Shown here one piece after another: positions 1 through 10,355 of a stretch of 56,884 nucleotides of DNA. Made by a program: the position numbers and the translations under genes. The notes under the pieces are model-generated. The model was not told where the DNA came from and made no database searches. It saw only the letters and a list, made by a program, of their open reading frames with translations. Source of the stretch: Betaproteobacteria bacterium UBA5582 (lineage in GTDB: Bacteria > Pseudomonadota > Gammaproteobacteria > Burkholderiales > Rhodocyclaceae); contig DILW01000048.1 in NCBI GenBank assembly GCA_002425245.1, positions 1-56,884 on the forward strand. Direction: 5' to 3'. How positions within the stretch are numbered: position 1 is the first letter of the stretch; each line of letters opens with the position of its first letter.

Positions 1-1593
1 GCGCAGGGGCGGCGTCAGCAGCACGCCATCGCGCTCGACGAAGACATTGCTGCGTGCGCCCTCGGCGACCTCGCCGCGCTGGTTGAGGAAAACCGCGTCG
101 AACACCGAACCATCCGCCGGCAGGGCGGCCAACGCCGCGTCGTAGACGGCGCGCGCGGTCGTTTTGTGGCGACGCAGCGGGTCGTCGGCATCGATTGGAG
201 TTTCGGCCAGCCAGGCGCCCAGCGTCTGCGGCGGCGTGGCCGCCAGCGGGAAGGACTGCACCTCGATCTTCCCAGCCTTGTCCAGCGTCAGCCGGACCCG
301 CCAGGTCCCGGTCGTCGGCTGTTCGGCAAGCGCGCGCAAAAGCGCCTGTTCGTCGACCGGGAAGCCGAACCAGGCAGCGGAACGGCGCAGGCGCTCGTAA
401 TGACCGGCCCACATCGGATAGACCCCGTTATCGCGACGCAAGGTCTCGATCAGTTGCAGGCCGGGATCGCAATCGCGCAGGAAAGCGGCTTTCAGTCGGC
501 ACTCGGCCCATTCGGCGGCGGCTTCGGAATCAGCGACGATGCCGCTGCCGATGCCCAGCCGCCCGCGGCGACCAGCGTCCAGTTCGAGCGTGCGGATGGC
601 AACATTGAGGCGGCAGTCGCCGTCCGGCGCCAGCCAGCCGAAAGCGCCGGTGTAAAGCCCACGTGGCCCCGGCTCCAGCTCGCCGATGATCTGCATTGCG
701 CGGATCTTCGGCGCGCCGGTGATCGAACCGCAGGGAAACAGCGCCGTCAGGATGTCGCCGAAGCTGCGCCCGGCCACCGTCGCCGAGATTTCCGAGACCA
801 TCTGCCGCACCGTCGGATAGTCCTCGATCTCGAACAAGCGCTCGACCCGCACGCTGCCGTTGGCGGCGATGCGCCCGAGGTCGTTGCGCAGGAGATCGAC
901 GATCATCAGGTTTTCGGCGCGATCCTTGAGCGAATCACGCAGCGCTTCCGGCGGCGCCTGCAGCGGCGCCGTCCCCTTCATCGGCCGGGTCAGCAGGTAA
1001 TCGCCGTGGCGTTCGACGAACAACTCCGGTGACAGGGAGACGATGCCCTGGCGGTCGTCGCCGACAAAACCGCCGTAACGCACCGGCTGACGCTGACGCA
1101 GTCGGGCGTAGAGGTCGAGCGGCTTGCCGAACCAGTCGAATTCGGCAGGGAAGGTGAAATTGACCTGGTAACAATCACCGGCAGCGATCCATTCCTTGAT
1201 CCGCGCCAGTGCCGCGACGTAGGCGGGCTCGTCCAGCGCCTTCGCCCAGCCAGCGACCCCTGCCGCCTGTCCGGTGGCGTTATCGGCCAGCCAGCCGGCA
1301 GCACCGTCGGCATCCATTGCGATGCGCTCGCGGAACTGCCAGAAGCGAGCCAGCGGCCTCCCCGTCGGCTGCCAGCCGGACGGTGCCGAACGCGGCTCGA
1401 ACAGGTAACCCAACTCGTAATCCAGGGCCAGGACTGTCCACGCCGGTGTCGTCGCCAGGCGCTCCAAGGCGGCTCCCAGCGATGGCAGATCGACGGCTTC
1501 GTAGGCGCCGACCAAATCGCGGAAAAGCCAAGCGGCGGGTTCGCCCGCAGGCGCCCGCCGATCTTCGAAAAACGCTGTGAATCCGGTACTTAT
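1..1593 (-). CDS. pabB: Fused aminodeoxychorismate synthase component I / aminodeoxychorismate lyase, partial (3' end outside window)
   Basis: The N-terminal part is PabB, which aminates chorismate to 4-amino-4-deoxychorismate for folate synthesis. Visible motifs are CYQVNFT, PMKGTAP and NLMIVDLLRNDLG. The last ~60 visible codons read KTTAR...YDAAL and NQRGEVAEGARSNVF, typical of the fold-type IV lyase PabC, so this is a PabBC fusion cut by the window edge. Its reading frame has no ATG, GTG or TTG between its upstream stop and a TTG at 1515, which would remove the conserved FFEDR segment. The natural start would give xSTGFTAFFEDR, with an ATA codon at 1593–1591 overlapping the tusA stop as ATAA. 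The start is therefore unusual or reflects a base error. It is the third gene of a bepA–tusA–pabBC set. The family call is firm; the start is not. Confidence 0.88.
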   Translation of the reverse strand, partial: MSTGFTAFFEDRRAPAGEPAAWLFRDLVGAYEAVDLPSLGAALERLATTPAWTVLALDYELGYLFEPRSAPSGWQPTGRPLARFWQFRERIAMDADGAAGWLADNATGQAAGVAGWAKALDEPAYVAALARIKEWIAAGDCYQVNFTFPAEFDWFGKPLDLYARLRQRQPVRYGGFVGDDRQGIVSLSPELFVERHGDYLLTRPMKGTAPLQAPPEALRDSLKDRAENLMIVDLLRNDLGRIAANGSVRVERLFEIEDYPTVRQMVSEISATVAGRSFGDILTALFPCGSITGAPKIRAMQIIGELEPGPRGLYTGAFGWLAPDGDCRLNVAIRTLELDAGRRGRLGIGSGIVADSEAAAEWAECRLKAAFLRDCDPGLQLIETLRRDNGVYPMWAGHYERLRRSAAWFGFPVDEQALLRALAEQPTTGTWRVRLTLDKAGKIEVQSFPLAATPPQTLGAWLAETPIDADDPLRRHKTTARAVYDAALAALPADGSVFDAVFLNQRGEVAEGARSNVFVERDGVLLTPPLR

Positions 1594-1823
1594 TTGCGCT
1601 TCAGGTAATACTCGAAGACCCGGTCCTCTTCCCGCTTCAGCAACAGCTCGTTGCCGGTCTGCTTGGCAAACGCAGGGAAGTCCTTCAAGGAGCCGGGATC
1701 GGTCGCCAGCACGCGCAACACCTGGCCGGATTCCATTTCAGCCAGGGTCTTTTTGGTACGCAGGATGGGCAGCGGGCAGTTCAAGCCCTTTACGTCGAGT
1801 TCGCGATCAAATTCCATGGTCAT
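1590..1823 (-). CDS. tusA: TusA-family sulfur carrier protein
   Basis: This 77-residue protein has the CPLP motif with the sulfur-accepting cysteine at residue 16, in the context GLNCPLPILRTKKTL, and the short beta-alpha-beta length of the TusA/SirA family. These proteins carry persulfide sulfur for tRNA thiolation, molybdenum cofactor synthesis or dissimilatory sulfur metabolism. It lies between bepA (33 bp upstream) and pabBC, whose frame overlaps its stop. moaC and soxYZ are nearby on the opposite strand, so roles in cofactor or sulfur metabolism are both plausible. The start MTMEFDREL could be either methionine. Its stop codon, TAA, forms part of the odd ATAA junction with pabB. Confidence 0.9.
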   Translation of the reverse strand: MTMEFDRELDVKGLNCPLPILRTKKTLAEMESGQVLRVLATDPGSLKDFPAFAKQTGNELLLKREEDRVFEYYLKRK

Positions 1824-1855
1824 TCACGTCCGGGATCAAGACCCGGATTCTACCC

Positions 1856-3304
1856 TCAATTACGATTTTCCTTGAGCTCTTCGAGGCGCCTCAGCTTGAG
1901 TTCGCGCAAGCGCGCATCGATCGCCGACATTTCGTAGAAATTACCATCTCCCGCCTTGACTGCCAAATCCAGCTGCTCGATGGCACCGGCAGTCTGCCCC
2001 TGCAACGCGAAGACCTCGGCCAGCGACCGATGCTGCATGGAATTCTTCCCAAGACCGGCGTAGGCCCCGGCGCGCAGGCGATGCAGGCGGATGTCGTCGG
2101 CGGCGACCCGCAACTGGGCCTCGGCGAAGCGCAGGGCTTCGGCAAAGCGGCGCGATTCGATCAAGGCCGCGCCGTTGCCGTAGAGCAAGGCACGATTCAG
2201 TGGATAGCGGGCCATCGCCTCGCGGTAGATGCGCAGCCCCTCGTCGGTCTTGCCCTGGGCGACCCGGATATCGGCGGCAAGCCGCTCCAGCATCGCCGAC
2301 GACTGCTTGAGCGCCCGCGCCGCATCGATCTCGCGTTGCGCCGCCGGCCAGTCGCGCGCGCGGAAGTAGCCGACCGCCAGACCGTAGCGGGCAGCGACTT
2401 CGGTGGTGAACTTGCGCTCACTCAGCAGGGCCGAAAAATCACGGATCACATCCGCCGGCCGCCCCTGCATGGCACGCAGTCTGGCCTTGACCAGGTGGAA
2501 ATCGATACTGTCCGGCACCTGGCGGTAAGCCAGGCTCTGCTCGCGGTTCTGCATGTCGGCCACGCGCTCGCCAGTCAGCGGGTGGGTCCGCAGATAGGCG
2601 GTCGCGTTGTTTTCGTAGAGCCGGACCGACTGCTGCAGGCGCTCGAAAAACGCCGCCATGCCGCGCTCGTCGAAGCCCGCCTTGCCCAGCATCTCGAACC
2701 CCAGTCGATCAGACTCGCGCTCGAAATCCCGGGAGTAGGCCAGTTGCGCGGAAATCGCCCCGGCCTGCGAAGCGGCGATGGCGGCGCTGGCCGCCTGTGG
2801 ATTCGAACTGGCGGCCAGCAGGCCCAGGCCCATCGCCACCATTGAGGCGATGCTGATCCGCTTGGACTGGAACAACTGCCGGGCAATGTGGCGCTGGGTG
2901 ACGTGCGACAGTTCGTGGGCAAGCACGCCGGCCAGTTCCGACTCGCTTTGCGCCGACAGGATCAAGCCGGTATGCACGCCAATATACCCGCCGGGCATGG
3001 CAAAGGCATTGATGCTGGGGTCGTTGATGGCGAAGAATTCAAAACCGAAGCCCGGATCGTGGCTGAAACCGGCCAGCCGACCACCCAGATGATTGAGGTA
3101 AGCCTCGACGTCGTGGTCCTCGAGATAGGTGGCTTCGCGTTGCCTGATCTGCTGCATGATCTGCTGCCCGATACGCTTCTCGGTAGCGACCGGCAGTTCA
3201 TCGTTTGCCGCCTCGCCCAGTTCCGGCAGATTCTGCGCTGCCACAGGCGAAACCGCCAACACGGCGGCCAGCGAAACGGCGAGAAGGCTTCTGAATACAG
3301 GCAT
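1856..3304 (-). CDS. bepA: M48-family periplasmic metalloprotease with TPR domain (BepA-like)
   Basis: The 482-residue protein begins with a signal peptide (MPVFRSLLAVSLAAVLAVSPVAAQ). It carries the zinc-protease motif HELSH at residues 130–134 and a downstream SRDFERESDRLGFEM glutamate ligand segment. A C-terminal half rich in TPR-like helices follows (from about residue 290). BepA in other proteobacteria assists or degrades stalled outer-membrane proteins such as LptD in the periplasm. The open frame continues upstream to 3751 without a stop, but the signal peptide fixes the start at 3304. The gene is divergent from moaC with only 64 bp between starts, so both promoters share a short region. 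Confidence 0.88.
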   Translation of the reverse strand: MPVFRSLLAVSLAAVLAVSPVAAQNLPELGEAANDELPVATEKRIGQQIMQQIRQREATYLEDHDVEAYLNHLGGRLAGFSHDPGFGFEFFAINDPSINAFAMPGGYIGVHTGLILSAQSESELAGVLAHELSHVTQRHIARQLFQSKRISIASMVAMGLGLLAASSNPQAASAAIAASQAGAISAQLAYSRDFERESDRLGFEMLGKAGFDERGMAAFFERLQQSVRLYENNATAYLRTHPLTGERVADMQNREQSLAYRQVPDSIDFHLVKARLRAMQGRPADVIRDFSALLSERKFTTEVAARYGLAVGYFRARDWPAAQREIDAARALKQSSAMLERLAADIRVAQGKTDEGLRIYREAMARYPLNRALLYGNGAALIESRRFAEALRFAEAQLRVAADDIRLHRLRAGAYAGLGKNSMQHRSLAEVFALQGQTAGAIEQLDLAVKAGDGNFYEMSAIDARLRELKLRRLEELKENRN

Positions 3305-3368
3305 GGTGCTATGATAACGCAGGCCTTCCGGCGACTGCCGGGCTCTTCGTAACCAAAAGTAAGCCAAC

Positions 3369-3851
3369 GTGACCGACTCCCCCCTCACCCATTTCGACAG
3401 CGCCGGCCAGGCCCATATGGTCGATGTCGGCGCCAAGCAGGAGAGCGCGCGCATCGCCCGAGCCGCCGGCAGCATCCTCATGCAGCCAGACACCCTGGCG
3501 CTGATCCGCGATGGTTCGGCGAAAAAGGGCGATGTCCTCGGCATTGCCCGCATTGCCGCGATCCAGGCAAGCAAGCGCACCGGCGACCTGATCCCGCTCT
3601 GCCACCCGATAGCCCTGACCCGTGTTGCCGTCGACTTCGCCATCGACGAAACACGCAACGCGGTACATTGCGAAGTGACTGCCGAATGCTTCGGCCGCAC
3701 CGGGGTCGAAATGGAAGCCCTGACCGCCGCTTCGGTCGGCCTGCTGACCATCTACGACATGTGCAAGGCCGTCGACCGCGGCATGCGCATCGAGAACGTC
3801 CGCCTGATCGAAAAAAAGGGCGGCAAGTCCGGACACTGGCAAGCTGACTGA
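3369..3851 (+). CDS. moaC: Cyclic pyranopterin monophosphate synthase
   Basis: MoaC converts the MoaA product into cyclic pyranopterin monophosphate, the second stage of molybdenum cofactor synthesis. The 160-residue protein has family landmarks including DLIPLCHPI, GVEMEALTAASV and TIYDMCKAVDRGM, which holds the conserved active-site Asp and Lys. It starts with GTG at 3369, giving MTDSPLTHFD; no ATG lies near the expected N-terminus. It is followed after 10 bp by soxY, so the three genes moaC–soxY–soxZ are probably co-transcribed. This could make sense if a molybdenum-dependent sulfur enzyme is encoded elsewhere, but that is inference. Confidence 0.95.
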   Translation: MTDSPLTHFDSAGQAHMVDVGAKQESARIARAAGSILMQPDTLALIRDGSAKKGDVLGIARIAAIQASKRTGDLIPLCHPIALTRVAVDFAIDETRNAVHCEVTAECFGRTGVEMEALTAASVGLLTIYDMCKAVDRGMRIENVRLIEKKGGKSGHWQAD

Positions 3852-3861
3852 GACAGGATCC

Positions 3862-4332
3862 ATGGAACTACGTCGCAAATTCCTCAAGGGTGGCGCCTCG
3901 GCGGCGCTACTGGCACCGCTGATCGGCAGCGGATTATTGATCCCCGGGCGTGTTCTCGCCAGCGAATGGAAACGCGCAGCCTTCACCGCCCAGAACCCGG
4001 CCGACGCCCTCGGCAAGCTCGGGGTAAGTACCGCGGCGGAAAGCCGCGAGATCATCCTGCGGGCACCGGAAATCGCCGAGAACGGCGGCAAGGTCGAGAT
4101 CGAGATCATCTGCAACCTGCCCGACACGCGCAGCTTGCTGGTGGTCGCCGAGAAGAACCCGATGCCACTGTGCGCCGAACTCAACTTCAAGGGCAAAGCC
4201 CAGCCCTATGCCAAGCTGCAGTTGAAACTGGCCGAGACCATGCGTGTACGGGCCATCGCCCGCACGGCGGATGGTCGCAACCACGTCACTTTCCGCGAAA
4301 TCAAGGTCACCCTGGGTGGCTGTGGAGGCTGA
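3862..4332 (+). CDS. soxY: Thiosulfate-oxidation carrier protein SoxY
   Basis: SoxY carries sulfur intermediates on a C-terminal cysteine during periplasmic thiosulfate oxidation. The 156-residue protein ends in GGCGG, with the carrier cysteine at residue 154. Its N-terminus RRKFLKGGASAALLAPL is a twin-arginine signal, as usual for SoxY. soxZ begins one base after its stop, consistent with the obligate SoxYZ heterodimer. No soxAX, soxB or soxCD occurs in this window. Either the other sox genes are elsewhere or SoxYZ serves a partial pathway. Confidence 0.95.
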   Translation: MELRRKFLKGGASAALLAPLIGSGLLIPGRVLASEWKRAAFTAQNPADALGKLGVSTAAESREIILRAPEIAENGGKVEIEIICNLPDTRSLLVVAEKNPMPLCAELNFKGKAQPYAKLQLKLAETMRVRAIARTADGRNHVTFREIKVTLGGCGG

Positions 4333-4333
4333 A

Positions 4334-4645
4334 ATGAGCGAACCGATCCGTATCCGCGCACAAATTCAGGGCGAAATCGCCGATATTCGGGTGCTCATGC
4401 ACCATCCCATGGAGACCGGGCAGCGCCGCGACGAAGCGGGGAAGCCGGTGCCCGTGCACTTCATCCAGACGTTCTCGATCACGCTCAACGACCAGCCCTT
4501 GATCGACGGTCAGTTGAACACCTCAATTTCCCGCAACCCCCTGTTTGCCTTCAAGGCACAAGGCATCAAGACCGGCGACAAACTCACCGTGAGCTGGACG
4601 GACAACACCGGCGTCGGGCGCAAGGACAGCATCACCGTCGCCTGA
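4334..4645 (+). CDS. soxZ: Thiosulfate-oxidation carrier protein SoxZ
   Basis: This 103-residue partner of SoxY has the Ig-like SoxZ fold signature: IRIRAQ near the start, a central VLMHHPMETGQRRDE segment, then FSITLNDQPL and PLFAFKAQGIKTGDKLTVSWTD. The start MSEPIR at 4334 lies one base after the soxY stop, and an upstream in-frame methionine at 4244 is rejected because it would lie deep inside soxY. SoxZ has no signal peptide, as expected because it is exported through Tat together with SoxY. A strong stem-loop at 4663–4695 ends the operon. Confidence 0.95.
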   Translation: MSEPIRIRAQIQGEIADIRVLMHHPMETGQRRDEAGKPVPVHFIQTFSITLNDQPLIDGQLNTSISRNPLFAFKAQGIKTGDKLTVSWTDNTGVGRKDSITVA

Positions 4646-4662
4646 ACCTGACGCTTCGGCAA

Positions 4663-4695
4663 AAAAAAAGCCCGTCCAAACGACGGGCTTTTTTT
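4663..4695. terminator. Bidirectional rho-independent terminator between soxZ and the cold-shock gene
   Basis: GCCCGTC and GACGGGC pair around a five-base loop. A run of A precedes and a run of T follows, so the hairpin has a U-tract on either strand. It lies between the convergent soxZ and csp genes and can end both. Confidence 0.9.
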
Positions 4696-4716
4696 GTTTT
4701 CCGACGATCCGCGGAA

Positions 4717-4920
4717 TCAGGCACGCTGGATGTTGGAGGCCTGCTTGCCTTTGGGGCCCTGAACGACTTCAAAGGAAACTTTTTCGCCTTCCTTCAAGGT
4801 TTTGAAGCCATTCATGTTGATGGCGGAAAAATGGGCGAAGAGATCTTCGCTGCCATCGTCGGGCGTAATGAAGCCAAAGCCCTTGGAGTCATTGAACCAC
4901 TTGACAGTACCGATTGCCAT
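4717..4920 (-). CDS. Cold-shock domain protein (CspA/CspE family)
   Basis: The 67-residue protein is a single cold-shock domain that binds single-stranded RNA or DNA. RNP1 is KGFGFI (residues 13–18) and RNP2 is DLFAHF. The domain starts MAIGTVKWFN, which fixes the ATG at 4920. The open frame extends upstream without a stop into the leader, but that part has no cold-shock homology. The roughly 150–240 bp upstream region before clpS could include a long 5' leader like those of other csp genes. Cold induction cannot be judged from sequence. Confidence 0.95.
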   Translation of the reverse strand: MAIGTVKWFNDSKGFGFITPDDGSEDLFAHFSAINMNGFKTLKEGEKVSFEVVQGPKGKQASNIQRA

Positions 4921-5147
4921 ATCTGCAACTTCCCTACAAAAATCGTACGAATTTCCGGGTCTCCCCGTCTCCCTGTTTGAGCTCAACGACCCGGCACGCA
5001 AGGTACCCGCGACACAGCATGAATCCAAACACAACGATTTTTTACGCCAGTTGAATTTTTCCGTCAAGCATTTTCAATTCCGCAGTGCACCATCAAAGCA
5101 GGCAAGAGAATTGCTTGTTTGTTGCTGTTGCAGAATGGAATGGACTG

Positions 5148-5153
5148 TATAGA
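5148..5153 (+). promoter_or_regulatory. Possible –10 element for clpS
   Basis: TATAGA lies only nine bases before the clpS ATG. The best –35-like sequence (CTGTTG, 5125–5130) is weak. If used, the transcript would begin almost at the start codon. No Shine-Dalgarno sequence is evident in the few bases before the ATG. Confidence 0.3.
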
Positions 5154-5162
5154 ATCCAGAAC

Positions 5163-5470
5163 ATGGCTACGAAGATTCAGGATGGCGGACAACTTGAGGC
5201 CTTGCGCAGCAAGCTTCGACCGCCGCGAATGTACAAGGTGATGTTGCTGAACGACGATTTCACCCCGATGGATTTCGTCATCGAAGTTCTGCAGCGTTTT
5301 TTTTCGTTGGATACTGAACAAGCGACACGAATCATGCTCAAAGTTCACAACGAGGGTCGCGGCACCTGCGGGGTTTTCCCCCGGGACATCGCGGCAACCA
5401 AGGTAGAACAAGTCACGGCTCATGCCCGACTGCACCAGCACCCGCTAGCCTGTATCATGGAGGAAAACTG

Positions 5471-5471
<1 letters not shown>
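5163..5471 (+). CDS. clpS: ATP-dependent Clp protease adaptor ClpS
   Basis: ClpS delivers N-degron substrates to ClpA. The 102-residue protein has the core MYKVMLLNDDFTPMDFVIEVL with the substrate-pocket Asn-Asp-Asp and Met residues, then HNEGRGTCGVFPRDIA. Its stop overlaps the clpA start by one base (TGATG), so the pair is translationally coupled. The start ATG at 5163 gives MATKIQDGG; it has no obvious ribosome-binding site. Confidence 0.95.
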
Positions 5472-7729
<2,258 letters not shown>

Positions 7730-7750
7730 GGATTGCCATCCGCCCCCGAA

Positions 7751-7775
7751 GCCGTGCAAGATTGCACGGCTTTTT
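7751..7775 (+). terminator. Rho-independent terminator after clpA
   Basis: GCCGTGCA and TGCACGGC form an 8-bp stem with a four-base loop, followed by five T. It ends the clpSA operon 18 bp before the rraA start. Confidence 0.85.
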
Positions 7776-7792
7776 CATTTCCGGAGACCCGC

Positions 7793-8281
7793 ATGTCCTT
7801 CAAGACCCCCGACCTGTGCGACCAGTACGAAGCCGAACTCGGCCAGACGGTACGCGTCCTTGCCCCGATGTTCCAGCGCTACGGTGGGCGCAGCAGCTTT
7901 TCCGGCGAAATCGTCACGCTCAAGATCTTCGAGGACAACACCCTGGTCCGCGAAATCTTCAATGAAGACGGCCGCGGCAAGGTACTGGTCATCGACGGCG
8001 GCGGTTCGCTGCGCTGCGCGCTGGTCGGCGACCAGCTGGCCATCCTCGCCCACAAGAACGGCTGGGAAGGCGTTGTCGTCTATGGCTGCATTCGCGATTC
8101 GGGCGACATCAACGGCATCGACATCGGTGTGCGCGCGCTCAACACGCACCCGCAGAAAACCGTCAAGAAGGGCGTTGGCGACCGCAACCTCGCGGTCACC
8201 TTCGGCGGCGTTACTTTCCGTCCCGGCGAATGGCTTTACGCTGACGAGGACGGCGTGATCGTCGCCACCCACCCGCTCTGA
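7793..8281 (+). CDS. rraA: RraA family protein (regulator of RNase E activity A)
   Basis: The 162-residue protein matches the RraA fold: FSGEIVTLKIFEDN, VLVIDGGGSLRCALVGDQLA, and GVVVYGCIRDSGDINGIDIGV with the conserved Gly-Cys-Ile-Arg-Asp. RraA binds RNase E and restrains its activity. Some close homologues are instead 4-hydroxy-4-methyl-2-oxoglutarate/oxaloacetate aldolases with the same signature. The sequence alone does not separate the two roles. The ATG at 7793 gives MSFKTPDLCD, just after the clpA terminator. It is convergent with the chemoreceptor gene, 27 bp apart. Confidence 0.88.
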   Translation: MSFKTPDLCDQYEAELGQTVRVLAPMFQRYGGRSSFSGEIVTLKIFEDNTLVREIFNEDGRGKVLVIDGGGSLRCALVGDQLAILAHKNGWEGVVVYGCIRDSGDINGIDIGVRALNTHPQKTVKKGVGDRNLAVTFGGVTFRPGEWLYADEDGVIVATHPL

Positions 8282-8308
8282 TCGACCCGGACCTGCCCGG
8301 GTGGAGCG

Positions 8309-10105
8309 TCACCCCTCGAGCAGGACCGTGCTCTCGCAGCCGACCCGTACGGCGCCCCAGTGGCGTCCACCGACCAGAATCGGCATGTTGATTTCGGAAA
8401 GGATCTCGCCGGTATCGCGGGCATAGGTCTGAACCAGCAAGGGTTGCTGGTTGCGCGCTGCCCGCTGGCCGGTGACGTCGTCCCAGATGCGCCGGGTACG
8501 ATTGCCGACCAGATCCTTTTCATAATTGCCGCTCAACGGCTGCGAGTATTTCTGGTTGTGGATGGCACCGTAGCCCTTGCCATCGATGATCAGGGCGTAG
8601 ACGCCGCCGCGCAGCCCGGACAGTGCCTTCTCCAGCATCGGCTGAAGCTGCTGCTCGAAGCTTGAGCAGTAGCTCACCTCATACTTCTGCGGCCGGGTAT
8701 TGGGCAGCGGACGATAGTTCTGATCCCAGATGTCGACACCGCGAGTGAGCAATTCAACCAGCTTGTCCTGGATGGCGTCGCGGAACTGGCGCGCCTGGTC
8801 CACGTTGAAATCGAAGGCACCACGACCGATCTTGAAGCGCGACACCAGTTCCTGGACGCTTTCGGTCGCCTGACTGAGCAATTGGGTCGTCTCTTCGGAA
8901 GTCTTCATGCTGCCGGCCACTTCCTCCGACAGGTCGTGTACCTGACGTACCGACTCGTGCACCTGTGCATTGGTCGCCGTCAACTGCTCCATGGCTGCGG
9001 CAATCTGGCTCAACTGATCGCCGGTACGTTCGAAGTTGCCGACCATCTCGCGGAATTCGGACGACGAATTCTCGACCACCTCGCGCGTCAGCCGGATGTC
9101 GTCGTTGATCACCTCATTTTCGCGCTGGGTTTCACGCACCAGATCAATCATGCCACCAATGTTCACGGTGATTTCCTGGGTCGCCAGGTTGACCCGTTCG
9201 GCCAGTTTGCGCACCTCGTCGGCCACCACCGCGAAACCGCGCCCCATCTCGCCGGCCCGCGCCGCCTCGATCGCGGCGTTGAGCGCCAGCAGATTGGTCT
9301 GGTCGGCGATATCCTTGATCAGCCCGGCAATCTGACGAATGCTGTCGGAACGCTCGGCGAGATGCCCGACCGTGTCGTTGAAGCGGCCGAGCTTGCTGCT
9401 CACGCCCTGGACCTTGCCGACGATGTCCTGCATTTCCGCCAGCGAATTGCGTGCGGTGGCGAGGTTGCTGTCGGTCGAATGCGAGATCATGTCGGCTGAA
9501 CTGGACACTTCCTGAATCGCCTGAACCGCCTCGGAACTGGCACCGAACACCGAACGGGCGATCTGTCCCTGCTGGTCGGCACGTTCGGCAGTCGCTGAAA
9601 CGGTACGCCTGACCACCACCGCTTCACGGGCGATATTCACGCTCATCTTGCGGACTTCGCTGATGATCTGGCGCATCTTGTCGGCGAAGCGGTTGTAGGC
9701 TTCGGCCAGCGTGCGCAATTCGTCGTGGGTGATGGTCGGCAGGTTGCGTGAAAAGTCGCCTTCGCCACGGCCGATTTCATCGAAGATGCTGGCAATCATG
9801 CGGACCGGGCGCAGGATCAGGTAGCGGATGTAGAGAATCTGCAGCACGTTCCAGCACAGGGCGATGACCGTGAGCGTAATCATCAGCATCAAGCCCTGGT
9901 CGAGACCATCGGAGACACGCTGCAATGCCTCAACTGACGAACCAGACTTCGCCATCTCCTCGACGACCAGCTTTTTCTGGTTGATGTAGATACCCAGATA
10001 GAAAAGGTCGATGAAGAAGAGCAACAGGAAGCTCATCAACTTCTTGGTCAGGGAGTTCCAGAAGGTGCGTTCGTTCCAGTCGTATAAGGCTCTGAGAAAT
10101 TCCAT
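8309..10105 (-). CDS. Methyl-accepting chemotaxis protein with a C-terminal extra domain
   Basis: The 598-residue protein has two membrane helices close together (about residues 20–42 and 78–97), a HAMP-like region (ILRPVRMIASIFDEI) and the MCP signalling tip with DQTNLLALNAAIEAARAGEMGRGFAVVADEVRKL split across about residues 265–300. The periplasmic part is only about 35 residues, too small for a typical ligand domain. About 155 residues follow the signalling bundle (from about residue 440) and contain an SYCSSFEQQ stretch, VYALIIDGKGYGAIH and EINMPILVGGRHWGAVRVG, resembling a PAS/Cache-like sensor. Sensing may therefore be cytoplasmic. It stands alone, facing rraA. Confidence 0.85.
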   Translation of the reverse strand: MEFLRALYDWNERTFWNSLTKKLMSFLLLFFIDLFYLGIYINQKKLVVEEMAKSGSSVEALQRVSDGLDQGLMLMITLTVIALCWNVLQILYIRYLILRPVRMIASIFDEIGRGEGDFSRNLPTITHDELRTLAEAYNRFADKMRQIISEVRKMSVNIAREAVVVRRTVSATAERADQQGQIARSVFGASSEAVQAIQEVSSSADMISHSTDSNLATARNSLAEMQDIVGKVQGVSSKLGRFNDTVGHLAERSDSIRQIAGLIKDIADQTNLLALNAAIEAARAGEMGRGFAVVADEVRKLAERVNLATQEITVNIGGMIDLVRETQRENEVINDDIRLTREVVENSSSEFREMVGNFERTGDQLSQIAAAMEQLTATNAQVHESVRQVHDLSEEVAGSMKTSEETTQLLSQATESVQELVSRFKIGRGAFDFNVDQARQFRDAIQDKLVELLTRGVDIWDQNYRPLPNTRPQKYEVSYCSSFEQQLQPMLEKALSGLRGGVYALIIDGKGYGAIHNQKYSQPLSGNYEKDLVGNRTRRIWDDVTGQRAARNQQPLLVQTYARDTGEILSEINMPILVGGRHWGAVRVGCESTVLLEG

Positions 10106-10300
10106 GAAATCACCAAACTTTTTCCAAATTTGATCAATTCAACTCCGCCTGACTCACGAGGTCAAGCGCAAAAACGGAGTAGGCGAGCTGATCCGTCAGC
10201 CAAAAAATGCTGCACCGCATTTCACTGGAACAAACCGCGTTCCACATCGCAAAAAATAATCGCTAACCAATTGTTTCGTTGTGATATTTTTTTGTCTTAT

Positions 10301-10314
10301 GTCTTATATAAGAC
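10301..10314. promoter_or_regulatory. Perfect 14-bp palindromic operator upstream of aceA
   Basis: GTCTTATATAAGAC is its own reverse complement. The same 14 bases occur at 47677–47690 next to the gntR gene, and a one-mismatch copy occurs before aceB. A further half-site, GTCTTAT, abuts it directly at 10294–10300. The palindrome ends two bases before the –35 of the predicted aceA promoter. The best candidate binding protein is the GntR/UTRA regulator encoded at 47737–48492. Confidence 0.8.
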
Positions 10315-10316
10315 TA

Positions 10317-10345
10317 TTGCTGCCGTGCACGATTTTATCTATACT
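10317..10345 (+). promoter_or_regulatory. Predicted sigma-70 promoter of aceA
   Basis: TTGCTG at 10317–10322 and TATACT at 10340–10345 are separated by 17 bp. Transcription would begin near 10352, giving a leader of about 68 bases that opens with the stem-loop at 10356–10380. Confidence 0.6.
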
Positions 10346-10355
10346 TCAGTCCATC

